From Isoetes taiwanensis (lineage: Eukaryota > Streptophyta > Lycopodiopsida > Isoetales > Isoetaceae), in the NCBI GenBank assembly GCA_021234155.1, contig JAJEKV010000022.1, positions 7,223,961 through 7,287,960 on the forward strand: a stretch of 64,000 nucleotides of DNA. Direction: 5' to 3'. Every line of letters starts with the position of its first letter. Within the stretch, counting starts at the first letter, position 1. The translations under genes and the position numbers were made by a program. The notes under the pieces were generated by a model. That model worked only from the letters and a program-made list of their open reading frames with translations, searched no databases and was not told the DNA's origin. Shown here one piece after another: positions 46,755 through 57,828 of the stretch.

Positions 46755-47481
46755 AGTTCTTATTTGTACCAAGTATGGGCGCCCTACTCTAAGTTCTTTG
46801 TGCCATTTTCGAAACTTTTTTTTGCCATAGTCTGTAAGCCCTTTGCCAATGCCTTTGCTTTGACTTTGTTAATGCCGTTGTTTCAACCCTTTAGCAAAGG
46901 GTCGAAACAACGGCATTACCAAAGTCAAATCTGTGACCATCGTAGCAACGTAGTGAATGCCGTCTCCACCATAGCCCACATCAAAGACGAAGCTGCTCCG
47001 CCATAGCCAAGATAAAAAATACGTGTCAAAATTTAAATGGGCATAATTTCACCAAACGTGAATTACGTCTAGTAATGTATGCTTCTTCTGGCGATTATTT
47101 TCTCGGCAGCGCCGCCAAACTCAGCGACACACTCGAGGCTCCGCCGCTCGTGCCCCGCCTCGTTTGGCAGAGCCGCCTCAAAAAAGTATACGACGAAATC
47201 TCTTCGAAGCATGCATTACCTAGTACATAACGATAGACTATGGCAAATGAATGGTGTGGTCAAAGACGGCTAGATCCTTTTTACTTATCAAATATGGGCT
47301 CTAGCAAAAATAATTTGTGGTGCTGATTTATTGAAAGCAAGACTGAAAAAAACAAGGTTGTGGAAATTGTCACATCCCTTTTAATGGTATAAAATTGTAG
47401 TTTTCCCCAATAAGATATCCTCATGAGATATGCTCGAACTTGTCAAATTTCTCGTTCTATATGTATTCCTGTTTGTATGGA
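46755..47481 (+). repeat. Duplication module E, copy 1, with LINE empty site
   Basis: Matches 54,795-55,384 plus 62,194-62,300, and in part 63,640-63,838. The sequence AAAGCAAGACTG at 47,334-47,345 is continuous here and marks the site into which the LINE inserted in the next copy. It also contains a local hairpin (46,859-46,929). Confidence 0.8.
46859..46929. repeat. 34-bp-arm hairpin created by local inverted duplication
   Basis: The arms 46,859-46,892 and 46,896-46,929 pair at 32 of 34 positions around an AGC loop. In the sister copies (54,917 and 63,747) only the first arm is present, followed by unrelated sequence (GCTAATGCTGCTGC). The second arm is therefore a new inverted copy in this module. 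Confidence 0.85.
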
Positions 47482-47645
47482 ACCTTGTGCTTTAGTGTGC
47501 TTTTGTAAATTTTGTAGGCATATGTTTATAATCCCCCGTTCTATATGTACTCCTACTTGTATGAAACCTTGTGCTTTAGCGTGCTTTTGTTGTAGGCATA
47601 TGTTTATAATCCCCCATGCTTGATTATCATACTGCCTTAACAAGA
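47482..47645 (+). repeat. Module T fragment with internal duplication
   Basis: Two adjacent copies of an about 75-90 bp unit (ACCTTGTGCTTTAG..GGCATATGTTTATAATCCCCC) occur, at about 47,481 and 47,568. Similar tandem pairs occur at 62,308-62,450, while copies A and B have a single unit. Confidence 0.75.
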
Positions 47646-47950
47646 TAGACTCAAATTCTAATTGCATGCTTGCAAGGTTAATTAATTTCTCAATTTGATT
47701 GTGTACTTGCAGTATTGATGTCTCAAATTCAATTTAATTGCACACTTGTAGTATTGACGTCTGAAAGAATATACTGACTGAGAAATGTGGACATGGCTTT
47801 TAAATTATTGTATTTATAGGTTCAAACTTACTCAAGCATTTGGGACTAGTAAATTGACCTGGAAGACCTTACATAACAAATCGTTTATTAATTTGAGAGT
47901 ATATATGATCTTGATTGTGTACGATTTTGATGTTTGAATGCCTTATAATT
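47646..47950 (+). repeat. Duplication module R1, copy 3 (partial)
   Basis: It begins inside the module at TCTAATTGCATGC, lacking the first 170 bp of copies 1 and 2, and continues to GCCTTATAATTA. It is followed directly by R2. Confidence 0.8.
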
Positions 47951-48944
47951 AATAGAAAGACAAGCACAATTCCATTGCAGCCAACCCATCGATCATTCGG
48001 AGATGTGTGCTTTGCATCAACTATTGAGCATCAGTGTAGTCTTACACATCAAAGCGTTTATTACGATGTTGATGTTTGTTGAGCAACTTTTAATTATAAT
48101 TATACAGACAAGACACACAATTGCAGCTAACCGGTCAGTCAGAGATATGTGCTTTGCATGGACGGAGAGCATCCACGATGCAATTGTTCAACTTGCTAAT
48201 TCTTGTTTTTGTTTTCATGTCTTGTTGAATGGCCCTTGTGCCATTGTTGGACTTGATAAAAGACTCGCGCACCTTTAGCCTATAGTTGTGGCAAGGCGCT
48301 CATGTGTTGTTTCTATCTCAATAATGTTCCCGTGTCTCATGTGTTATTTCTATCTCATTAATGTGCCGGGGCCTTCGATCTAGTGGTATATGAAAACTAC
48401 CTTAGCAAGTGAAGAACAACTCAAAGAGTCAGATTTTAGCAGGTCAAGAGCAGCTCAAAGATTTGAGAGCGTTCCCCACTTATGATATTGTAAGTGTAAT
48501 GCAATTGAAAAAGGATTCTTGGTTTGGCAACGACCCGCATTAGCCAGGAGGAGCTGCAAACCAGGAATCCTGGACCTTATAAGAAAGAGTCCAGCCCTTG
48601 TACTTACCCTCTTCATTTTTGTCATTCTAATAAAATCATAGCCTTGATAAGATCGTTGCCTTGTTGGGTGGGCCCTTGTGCTAGTGTTGACCTTGATGGA
48701 GGATCCTCGCCCCTTTGGCCCTTATAAAAGTGTGGTTATACTAAGGCCCTCAATCCAAGTCTTCCCTTACTCTAGCTTTCCAACCCCATACATATCTTTG
48801 TGATCTCATTAATTCTCATCCAAGTCTTCCCTTACTCTAGCTTCCCAACCCCATACATTAAAGTAGAAAACAAACGAGTAGGGTCCGACATTTATTCATG
48901 CTTAAAGACTCTAGAACAATAGAACAATGACAAGCCATAAACTC
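47951..48944 (+). repeat. Duplication module R2, copy 3
   Basis: Matches copies 1 and 2. It ends at CATAAACTCA (48,944), where other copies continue TTCTATCCAAGGC. Here 2.8 kb of foreign DNA (48,945-51,766) intervenes before the RLP leader resumes at ATTCCAAGGCAAATC. It has the uninterrupted hAT target site. Confidence 0.8.
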
Positions 48945-48946
48945 AC

Positions 48947-49388
48947 AACACAACCATTAACACACAACTAACATTATTAACACAAACCATTGCATTTGAC
49001 ACATTTAAATTAAAATCCCCCTTAAACCCCCTTTGGTTTGGGTGCATATTCCTGCGGGGTTCTTGGCAACAAGAAAACATGGGATGGGCATATTTGCCCT
49101 TTATTCCAAGATTTAGACCGTACATAGCGATCCTCGTTTGTGGGGTATGCATGTACAAGTTTTTGTATACTGTATATTAAGCATTGCAAAATACTATAAG
49201 GTTTGAGACAATGTACTTAATGGTCTTAATTTTATACATGTATTGTTAATTTTTGAGGCTCTTTGCCCCTCGTAACCCCCTTGTGAATATGCACCCAAAC
49301 CAAAGGGGTTTAAGGGGATTTTAATTTAAATGTGTCAAATGCAATGGTTTGTGTTAATAATGTTAGTTGTGTGTTAATGGTTTGTGTT
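48947..49388. mobile_element. Foldback MITE with terminal inverted repeats of about 105 bp
   Basis: The left arm 48,947-49,051 (AACACAACCATTAACACAC .. GGTGCATATTC) and the right arm 49,285-49,388 are near-perfect inverted copies. They enclose about 230 bp of unique DNA with no coding capacity. The stem would be one of the strongest in the window. The family is not assigned and the target duplication is unclear, since the left edge coincides with the joint of module R2. Confidence 0.88.
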
Positions 49389-51766
49389 AACTAAAAAATT
49401 TCGGCCCCTTCGGGGCCTTGATGGTGTAGGGGTGTAGATATAGACATTACCTAATACTCTAACGATGGATGGAAGGGCACTAAGAAATCCATAAATGCAT
49501 GTAACAATTTTATAAACACATGTAATATTGTGCATGTAATATTGTGCATGTAATATCTGTGCATGGAGATTCCTTAGTGCATGTAATAATGTGCATATAA
49601 TATCTGTGCATGGAGATTCCTTAGTGCATATGAATCATAATAGAAAATGGTAGTAGAGCTAAAAACAAGCCATTACATTCGAAGTTCTAATATTAAGTGT
49701 GACATAATACCATGATAGATAATAGACAAATGGTAACCCATGTTACAATTTTATACAATTTTTTATTATCAAATGCTTCGCTCTTGTCAGTAACATAATA
49801 AATATGCAATGAAAAGCAACATACATGGCTTTACCTTGTTGAAGATCTTGAAAAAACTCAATTCTATCAGAATTGCACACAATCAATCTCATAACTCTAG
49901 ATGCAACTTGACTTTTCACAAGTGCTTGACTTTTGGCGGTTTTGAACTACCAAAACTACGTGACACTCATCACTTTTGCACCACCAGGTGGTGATTGCAA
50001 TGACTAAAAAAAAAAATCAAGTCATAGAAGAGCGAGCATTATATTAGTAGGCACAATTGCGGGGAATATTGGGAATGATGCTTTTCATTTATGCCATCTA
50101 GTGTTTAAATCGGAAAATGAAGAACAAATCCAAAAGAGGCCTCTTCACGGGTAGTCACCAATTTACCTACAAAGAGCTCAAGCTTGCGTGAGTATCTATC
50201 ATCATAATTAGATTTGTAACTATCTTCCTTACCACGTTTGGGGCCATGTCGATGTGAAAATAAAAAGCAGTCTAGGCGTTCATCTAAATACATGGCATAG
50301 GTTCTTACAAATCTTTGAAAAATCCCAAGCATTTGAATGTGATTCATCTCTAAATCGAGAAAGATCTAACACCACTTTTCTTACCATAAGGAATTAATCC
50401 TCAAAGGTGGAATCCCCTTCCCTCGTTAGCCTATGTATCCTTTGTAAGGGTCTTTAAAGCTATAATCGGTTGTGGGTCTTAGGCGGACGTTTTGCCAAAA
50501 GATTGACACAAGCATTGACATATCCTCTTGAATATGAAGTAAGATGAATAATCTCTTGAACATACTCATCATCGTGGGGACATCGTCATGGCTTGTAGCC
50601 TTCACTCTTTCTACGTCCGGATCTGGCGATTGCCAAGAATGCGTAAATAAAGGAAGCATATCCATATGTCATCAATTAATCCGAAACCTCACATAGCGCC
50701 AAAGCGTTGACACGACTTGTGGATACTCATCTCGGCAAACACGAAATCCCAAAATCATATGTTTTATACTTTGCTCCAATTACGCGGGTGTAATTTCTAC
50801 ATTTGCGTCCTTATACATTTATTAATGACTTAAAACCGGGACCTCGATAGCAAATTCGGGCTCGAGTTAGAGAAAACAATACCTTCACAACATCAAGCGG
50901 GTTTACCATGATGGCGGAAAGAAAAAGCTGCCCAATGGCGACATAGCTTCGGGCCTTGAAGTCCAACTACCGAGGGCAATCGGTGGCGATTCCATGGGCC
51001 TTCTAGAACCCGACCATTTGCGACCTTTGGATAATCCGGTCCAATTTTTGAAAGCCTTTTCAACCTGCATTCTATGCGATTTCTATGTCGCTTGTCTTTT
51101 AGAGCAATAACCCCACAAATGATAATCTACCCATAGGGCTAGATCAATATGTCGATAAGCATGGTAGCCTTGGGTTTAAGCCCGAATGCCCCCTTCCACC
51201 ACCGGAAAAACACATGGATTGGTACCTCTAGAAGGACGACCTCTAGAAGGACGAAGCAGTGTACAACGAGGGAAATGAAACACAAAATTGTCTGCAGACA
51301 AGATATCGACAAAGATAGCGAGTATAAGACACCAGGAAGATTGGCGTGAAAAAGCAGTTGCATTGTTAGGGCTCATTGCCCTCGGTTCTATGTCGACTAT
51401 TGAATACGGTAAGATTACGGCCCTGCACTTCTTTGAATCTGAGCATCATTTCCATTCTTATCTGCCATTCTGAATCAGAACCCTATCTTCACACTCCCTG
51501 TTCTTCCTGGAGAAGAAGATCGGAAAGCCATCGCCCAACTAGATTCTCTGGACAAAACCCTAAAGAAAAACCTAAAAATAATGGGAGAAGCTTGCACCAC
51601 ACGATTTACCCCCTTTCCTAAAATCAACGGCTAACAAAAGGGGGCACTCTAGAAATACTACTTAGTACACCTGGATGAATACAGCCACCAAATCATATGA
51701 AAACCTTAGAGAGAACAGTACAAAAACACAAAAAAAAACCCCCTGTTATAATGCTACATATTCCAA
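49389..51766. other. Insertion of unknown nature in the RLP copy C leader
   Basis: Together with the MITE, this stretch separates R2 copy 3 from the leader of RLP copy C. Its first part has TGTGCATGTAATAT repeats (49,505-49,630). Minus-strand frames at 50,105-50,347 and 50,426-50,665 are in line and could be one eroded gene, but no domain is recognised. CAG and CTG look scarce between 50.7 and 51.1 kb. No terminal repeats bound the whole block. Confidence 0.4.
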
Positions 51767-51857
51767 GGCAAATCTCGATCCAATCTTTAGTATTGCATTT
51801 GGAAATCAGCTGCTGCTCTAGTTTTAATACATACATTTTTAGGACTAAGCAGCAAGA

Positions 51858-54194
51858 ATGGGGAAATTGTTGTTATTCATGATCATCTTTCTAGCTTCAG
51901 CGTGTCTCTACTCTAGAGCACATGATAGTAATGAGGAATTCTTTGCTATGTTGCGTTTTAAAGGCAGTCTTTATAATCCAGATAATGATTTGCCAGATTG
52001 GAACGCAAGTAATAGAAGTCTAATGTGCAACTGGACAGGAATTACTTGTGATTCCTCGCCCCACACATGTCTTGAGTAATATCGATCTATGGAACATTTT
52101 TACGGACCCTTTGGGGAGATGAATTATGCGATTCTGCGGTGGTCTGCAGGAATTGAGCGTGGTCAGCGGGTTAAATGGATCAATTTCTGCTTGTTTTGCT
52201 TCACTAACAGCCCTTAGGGTTTTAAATCTGTCAGGAAATGATAATAATATGACTGGTAACATTCCAAAAGATTTAGGGATGTTTTCTGCTCTGGAGGATT
52301 TAGATTTATATGGTACAAAGTTATCGGGTGAGATCCCAAGTGCACTGTTCACCAATTGCTCTGTTCTAAGATATCTAGATTTCAGCGAAACCAACTTGAC
52401 GGGTAGCATTCCTCGGGGAATTACTAAATGTTACGCTCTTGAAGGTGTATATATGCAAGAACACCCAGTTATCTGGTAACATTACGAAATATTCGGGGAA
52501 TATCGGGGATGTTTTTACGCTTTCGGAGTTTTAGATTTATATGGTACAAAGTTATCGGGTGAGATCCCAAGTGCACTGTTCACCAATTGCTCTGTTATAA
52601 GATATCTAACTTGACGGGTAGCATTCCTCAGGGAATTACTAAATGTTCTGCTCTTGAAGTTGTATATATGCATAACACCCAGTTATCGGTAACATTCTGA
52701 GAAATATTCTCGGGAATATCGGGGATATACGCTCTCATTGATCTATCTCTTGGAAAAAATAGGTTTCTGAGGTAATATTCGGGGGGGGGTCGGGTAAGCA
52801 TCCGCTCTCAAATATTTGGATCTCTCCTTTAATGCCCTCACAGGAAATATTCCAATTGAGCTAGGCAACTGTACAAGTCTAAATGCATTGTCTCTTTCTT
52901 CTAATAGTTTGACAGGTAATATCCTAGAACAATTGGGCAAGCTTTATCAACTGAGTGGCTTTGTCGTTGGCAAATAATTTTTGACTGGTAAAGTGCCAAA
53001 CCAACTTTCAAACCTATCGCTCTCGTTTCATTGGACCTCTCGGCAAATAATTTGCGAGGCATTATCCCAAATGTAAGCAAGCTTCAATTCTTACGAATCT
53101 TAAAATTTGCATGGCAACGAATTAGTGGCAAGATACCTTTTGAGATTGGAAATAGTAGCCAAGCGTACTATTTGACCTTTGCGCATGACAACAAGCTCCA
53201 TGGAGAAATACCGTCTAATTTCATTATTTCAAAGTTTGTCATCATTACATTGAATAATAATAGCTTGGCGGGGCCAATTCCAAGCTGCTTGGGGGTTCGA
53301 GGATCAAAGAATGACATTCTTTGGTGGATTTGGCGTGTAATAACTTTTCGAGTCCATTTCAAAGGAGCTTTGCTATTTGCATGGTCTAGTTATCCTCCAA
53401 ATTTGGCATACAATAATTTTGAAGGGACAATATCTGAATGTATTGGCAATTTGACTAGCATTACAATTCTAGATCTATCAAACAATAAGCTCACTGGGAA
53501 CTTGCCTCAAAACCTGACAAGTCTACGCTGGCTTCAAAACAAGTCCTATTGGACGAATCAATTCAAAGTGGAAATAAATAATAGCTATATCGGTTATACT
53601 TATATCTCCCTATCAAATTTTGATATCACTATACAATGGAAGCATGATCAGCGGCAGTTTTCTGACAGTTTAGGTATCAAAGCAGCAATCCTTGACGTGT
53701 CCAACAATGAGTTGGGCGGATCCATTCCATCAGAATTGGGTAATCTTGTAGTACTCAAGGGGCTAAATTTGTCCCATAATCAGTTCGGCGGTGACATTCC
53801 TCCTCATCTAGGAAATCTTAAGGATATGAACTCACTAGATCTTTCATGGAATCGGTTAAGTGGTAATATTCCAGCTGGGCTGTGCATTGACAGTTTGGGA
53901 GTGTTTGATGTGTCTCACAACAATTTAAGCGGGCATGTTCCAACAGATAATCATTGTGACACAAAGTTCAACGCATCGGCATTCGAAGGAAACCAACTAT
54001 GTGGTCTGCCATTGCCACAGAGATGTAATACAAGCAGCAAGAACAGAGATGTTGTTCATGATCATGAGGCCGCACAAGATGAGGCCGCACAAGACTGGAA
54101 CAGTTGGTTCAAAGAGTACGTTTGGAATCCTGGCTTCTTCATTGGAACCTTTATAGGCTTCATCTTGAGCATCCTATTTACTGTAAGAATCTAA
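51858..54194 (+). pseudogene. RLP copy C: LRR receptor-like protein with membrane segment, frame-broken
   Basis: Only this copy keeps the complete gene plan. The signal peptide and LRR cap read in one frame (51,858-52,079), and LRRs at 52,126-52,479 in another. A partly duplicated and scrambled LRR stretch lies at 52,480-53,030. A 387-codon frame then runs from 53,031 to the stop at 54,194. That frame holds about 12 LRRs and an island-like insert (KVEINNSYIGYTYISLSNF, then FDITIQWKHDQRQFSD). Four more LRRs, the cap NASAFEGNQLCGLPLPQRC and an acidic stretch with a duplicated EAAQD follow. A membrane helix (GFFIGTFIGFILSILFTV) and a two-residue tail end it, so there is no kinase. Frame breaks are again concentrated at CAG/CTG (ATTACAGAA in B is ATTACGAA here). 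Confidence 0.85.
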
Positions 54195-54790
54195 AACAAG
54201 ATTTTTTGTATAATAATTTCAATCGAATGTCTATAAACGGGCATCCAAACATTGTGAATGCAGATTGTAAATCCATAATTTGAGGTATTTCTCATGATTG
54301 CTAAATGACTAGTCTGTATTGAGCATAAAGATATAAAGATGTTAAAACTATGAAATGATATTCCCACTTAAATTAAATAGAAGTCGAGTGCAAGCTTGGG
54401 GCAAAGGATCACGAGAAAAGATGAAAAAGAACAAAAGAAAGCATAAAACATTAATACGCGTTTGGTTGAAATTACTGGAAATTACGACATATTTTATCCA
54501 ATATAATATGTTGCGCCGCTCTTCCTAATATTCAAGCAAAGGGGACGGCGATCAGCTGGGCCTAATGCAACGATGAGTAGAGGCAGTTCCACAATAAAAA
54601 AATTCGTCCTTGCGTCATAAACTGGATTTACAGTTTTGCCGCATGCTTCGTAGAGCAGAGATCTGAAAAGGGCTGAAAAAAAAATGAAGCATTTAATCAG
54701 TTTTAAGTTCTACCCGTTTGGGCAAAAGTAGAAAAAATAGAGCATCGGAATTTTTTAATTTCCCAGGCCTTTGAGTCTCATGAACTGCTT
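54195..54790 (+). repeat. Duplication module D, copy 2
   Basis: 3' flank of RLP copy C, matching 42,462-43,130 and 62,640-63,640, but lacking about 110 bp present at 43,005-43,115, so it passes straight from the CATGAACTGC block to CTTGAACGAATCC. Confidence 0.78.
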
Positions 54791-55384
54791 GAACGAATCC
54801 TTAAGTTCTTTGTGCCATTTTCGAAACCTTTTTTGCCATTTTTTAAGTTCTTTGTGCTATCCATCCATGATCTTCGCCATAGTCTGTAAGCCCTCTGCTA
54901 ATGCCTCTGCTTTGACTTTGTTAATGTCGTTGTTTCGACCCTTTGCTAATGCTGCTGCTTTAATTCGATCTGTGGCCGCTGTAGCAACGTAGTGAATGCC
55001 TTCTCCACCATAGCCGACATCAAAGATGAAGCTGATCCGCCATAGCCAAGATCAAAAATACGTGTCAAAATTTAAATGGGCATAATTTCACCAAATGTGG
55101 ATTACGTCCAGTAATGCATGCTTCTTTCGACGATAATTTTTTCAGCGGCGTCGCCAAACTCAACAGCACACTCGCGCCTCCGCCGCTCGTGCACCGCCTC
55201 GTTTGGCAGAGCCGCCTCAAAAAATTATACGCCGGAATCTCTTCGAAGCGTGCATTACCTAGTACATAACAATGGACTATGGCAAATGAATCGTGTGGTC
55301 AAAGACGACTAGATCCTTTTTACTTATCAAATATGGGCTCTAGCAAAAATAACTTGTGGTGCTGATTTATTGAAAGCAAGACTG
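54791..55384 (+). repeat. Duplication module E, copy 2, up to the LINE insertion
   Basis: Matches module E copy 1 and ends with AAAGCAAGACTG (55,373-55,384), the left target-site duplication of the LINE. The minus strand carries a conserved small frame (DRIKAAALAKGRNNDINKVK) interrupted here by one stop where copy 3 has Trp. Confidence 0.8.
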
Positions 55385-55483
55385 TAAAATTGAGTGATAG
55401 AACTATGATGTGGACCTGAGGGGGGGGCGAAAATGTCGGAGGCGCTGGCGCTGGCGGGAGAACAGTGGTGCTTGACCTAAACC

Positions 55484-55759
55484 ATGAAATTCTTCACGAT
55501 CTTGATCCAGGGAGAAAGATTTTCATGTGGATGGCTTGAGGGGGAGAGTGCCCGGCTGTGGGAAAGCTTGGTGTTCTATAGATTCTTCCCAGAAGAACTA
55601 TTTACCCCTCTGTTTTCCACGACCCCTCAATCAGAAGTAGAACTTCTTGAATCATGGTTGGGAGAATTTGTGGGAGATAGGCATGCTACTGCAGCAGGCA
55701 TCTTCCATTTGCATTGCTCGTGGGTTGACGAACGGATTGTAGTGAAAGTTTATAGTTAA
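55484..55759 (+). CDS. Small upstream open frame in LINE 5' region (91 codons)
   Basis: An uninterrupted frame beginning MKFFTILIQGERFSCGW and ending at a stop 200 bp before the ORF1 start. It is not recognised. It could be an ORF0-like leader peptide, a displaced N-terminus of ORF1, or chance; no ribosome-relevant feature decides. Confidence 0.35.
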   Translation: MKFFTILIQGERFSCGWLEGESARLWESLVFYRFFPEELFTPLFSTTPQSEVELLESWLGEFVGDRHATAAGIFHLHCSWVDERIVVKVYS

Positions 55760-55958
55760 GGTTTAGGTTGGATTGGTCGTTAGTAGGGGAAAGTCGATGT
55801 CGGTAGAAACATTGGAAAAAATAATAAAAATCAGTCTAGTTGGGGGAGAGTTTGGGGAAAATGCAATCTTTTAGGTCAAATGGGACGATTTGGGGGGAAT
55901 GTGCAAGAAAGGGTCGGTTGGGGAAAAGAATAAAATAATAGGAATGCAGAGGGGAATA

Positions 55959-57828
55959 ATGGCCGGGTTCGAGGATTTGAAAGCTACGCTCTGTACTCTC
56001 TCAGTGAAAAGGGGTTAAAGGCATTTGGGAGATCCTTTGCTCATTTAGTTGCATTGGAGAAAGAAAAAAGTGAAGGACCGTTGCTTTTGGAGATTTCCTC
56101 ACCTCGCTCAAAGACATGGTGAACAGGCGGTCATCAGGAGTGGGAACCCCCGGCAGGAGGCGGAAAGAAGGCATTACTCAAATTACGGGTATGCAAATCC
56201 CGGATCTGAGGAGGGCGTCAGGAAGGAACTCTTAAGCGAAAAAGGTCCCGCATTATTTGGTAAGCCCCTCGAAGCAGCATTTGTAGAGAGTAAATTGAAA
56301 TTCCTTAAATCTCGGGGGTCTTATAGGATGTCTTCGACATGAGGGGGTTAGGCTACGATTACATAAAAGGAGAACTTCGAAAGGATGGAGCGAGGGAATA
56401 GTGCGGTAATATATATTGGATTGAATTCCGTTCTTCACGGTTGAATGTGGGAATAATCGGTGCCTCCCTCCTTCTTAAGCAAGGTACCATCTCAAAAGCC
56501 AATACACAATTCTTTTTTCAGAAATGGTATCCTTCTTTTGATCGACAAAACTTTTACGAATTATACCATCTGCATGGACCTCCCTACAAGGCTTGAACCG
56601 ATGTATTGGAGCGAGCGGTCGTGACTACTTTGTTTTGAACAAGCTGGTAATGTAATCATTTGGGAAGTCTCTCGGGACAAAGCATAGAGGTGCAGAAGCG
56701 AGATAGACTTGCTTAAACCAATCCGGGAGAAATAGAGTTTATGGACTATTTTGGTAATCCTAAGACTCTAAAGCTTGCTTGGCGGGGACTTCCCAGCCCG
56801 TGTCCTTTCTGTGGTATTAGATTGCATGGGGGAGAGTATGTAGAGGGGAGAAGGTGGTGTCGAGTGAATCAAATGGCCAAAACACGGGGAACTTACAAAG
56901 TCACGAGGGAGCAGGGGAAAGATGCATGGATCACACCAAACAAGGGGAAACAAAGAGAGACAAGGGCGGGACAAAAGACAAAACAAAATGGTAGTGAAAA
57001 AAGGAGGAGAAGAAGGCAAAAAATAAAGGGAAGAAAAGGAGAAGGAAAAAAGCCGAGAATGGAGCGGGGGCAAGAGTGCGGAAAAAAATCTCGAGACGAG
57101 TGGAAGAAAAAGGTCAAATTCCTTGAAGACTCAACCAAGGTCAAAGTGCTCAACAATCCCCATTCGAAAGGGAAAGGTGTTTTGGATGGGCAGGAGGATG
57201 GACCCCAGCACACCTCTGAGGTAGTCAGATCCATGACTTTGACAATTAGAGAACCGGATTTGTCCCATGGCAAATCTTACTCATCTTCAGACTCCTCGGG
57301 GGGTAGAGACAGGGGAGGGCCCAGCTCACCAAAAGTCACTCAAATTCCAGAATCCCCTCTTCGGTGTGGAACTCTTCCCGGGAAAAGCAGGGGCAAAAGC
57401 AGAGGAAAATCGGGATCCCGAAAAAGAGGAGGGGCAAAACAAGCAGGATTTGGAGAACAATGGGATCCTGGAGTCCCCTCCAGACCTTGAACAAGTGCTC
57501 AATAACCAACTGGATCCTCAGCAGCAATCTGAGCAGCTGCAGGAACCCCAATTGAGGAGAGAATTTGAGGAGGACTTGGACACCCCAACAGCAGGAGGAA
57601 ACTTATTTGTCAAGGAGGGGGAAATATTCAAGACCCGGTTTGCTCGGTGAGGAATTGAAAGATCCTTCATCTATCCTATCAGGGAAATTCTGGGATGATG
57701 GGGATGGAAGTGATGAGGAAAAGGAAAACTTCTTTATAACTCCCCTCCCACAAATTAAGAAAAGGCAGAAGAAGGTCTACACTCCAAGTGAGTATGGGCC
57801 TGTTACCCGAAGCTCCAAAATCCAATGA
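55959..57828 (+). pseudogene. LINE ORF1 (gag-like RNA-binding protein), frame-broken
   Basis: It probably starts MAGFEDLKATLCTLSVKRG (55,959), the usual style for plant LINE ORF1. The middle part is scrambled by frame changes but shows ARLCVEIDLLKP-type sequence around 56,690-56,730. Then comes WRGLPSPCPFCGIRLHGG with a later Cys, in the place of the zinc knuckle of the DUF4283/zf-CCHC_4 pair. A Lys/Arg-rich stretch (SEKRRRRRQKIKGRKG) follows, suited to RNA binding. The C-terminal part is acidic (FWDDGDGSDEEKEN) and ends RSSKIQ at 57,828, where the stop TGA overlaps the ORF2 start ATG as ATGA. Confidence 0.7.
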
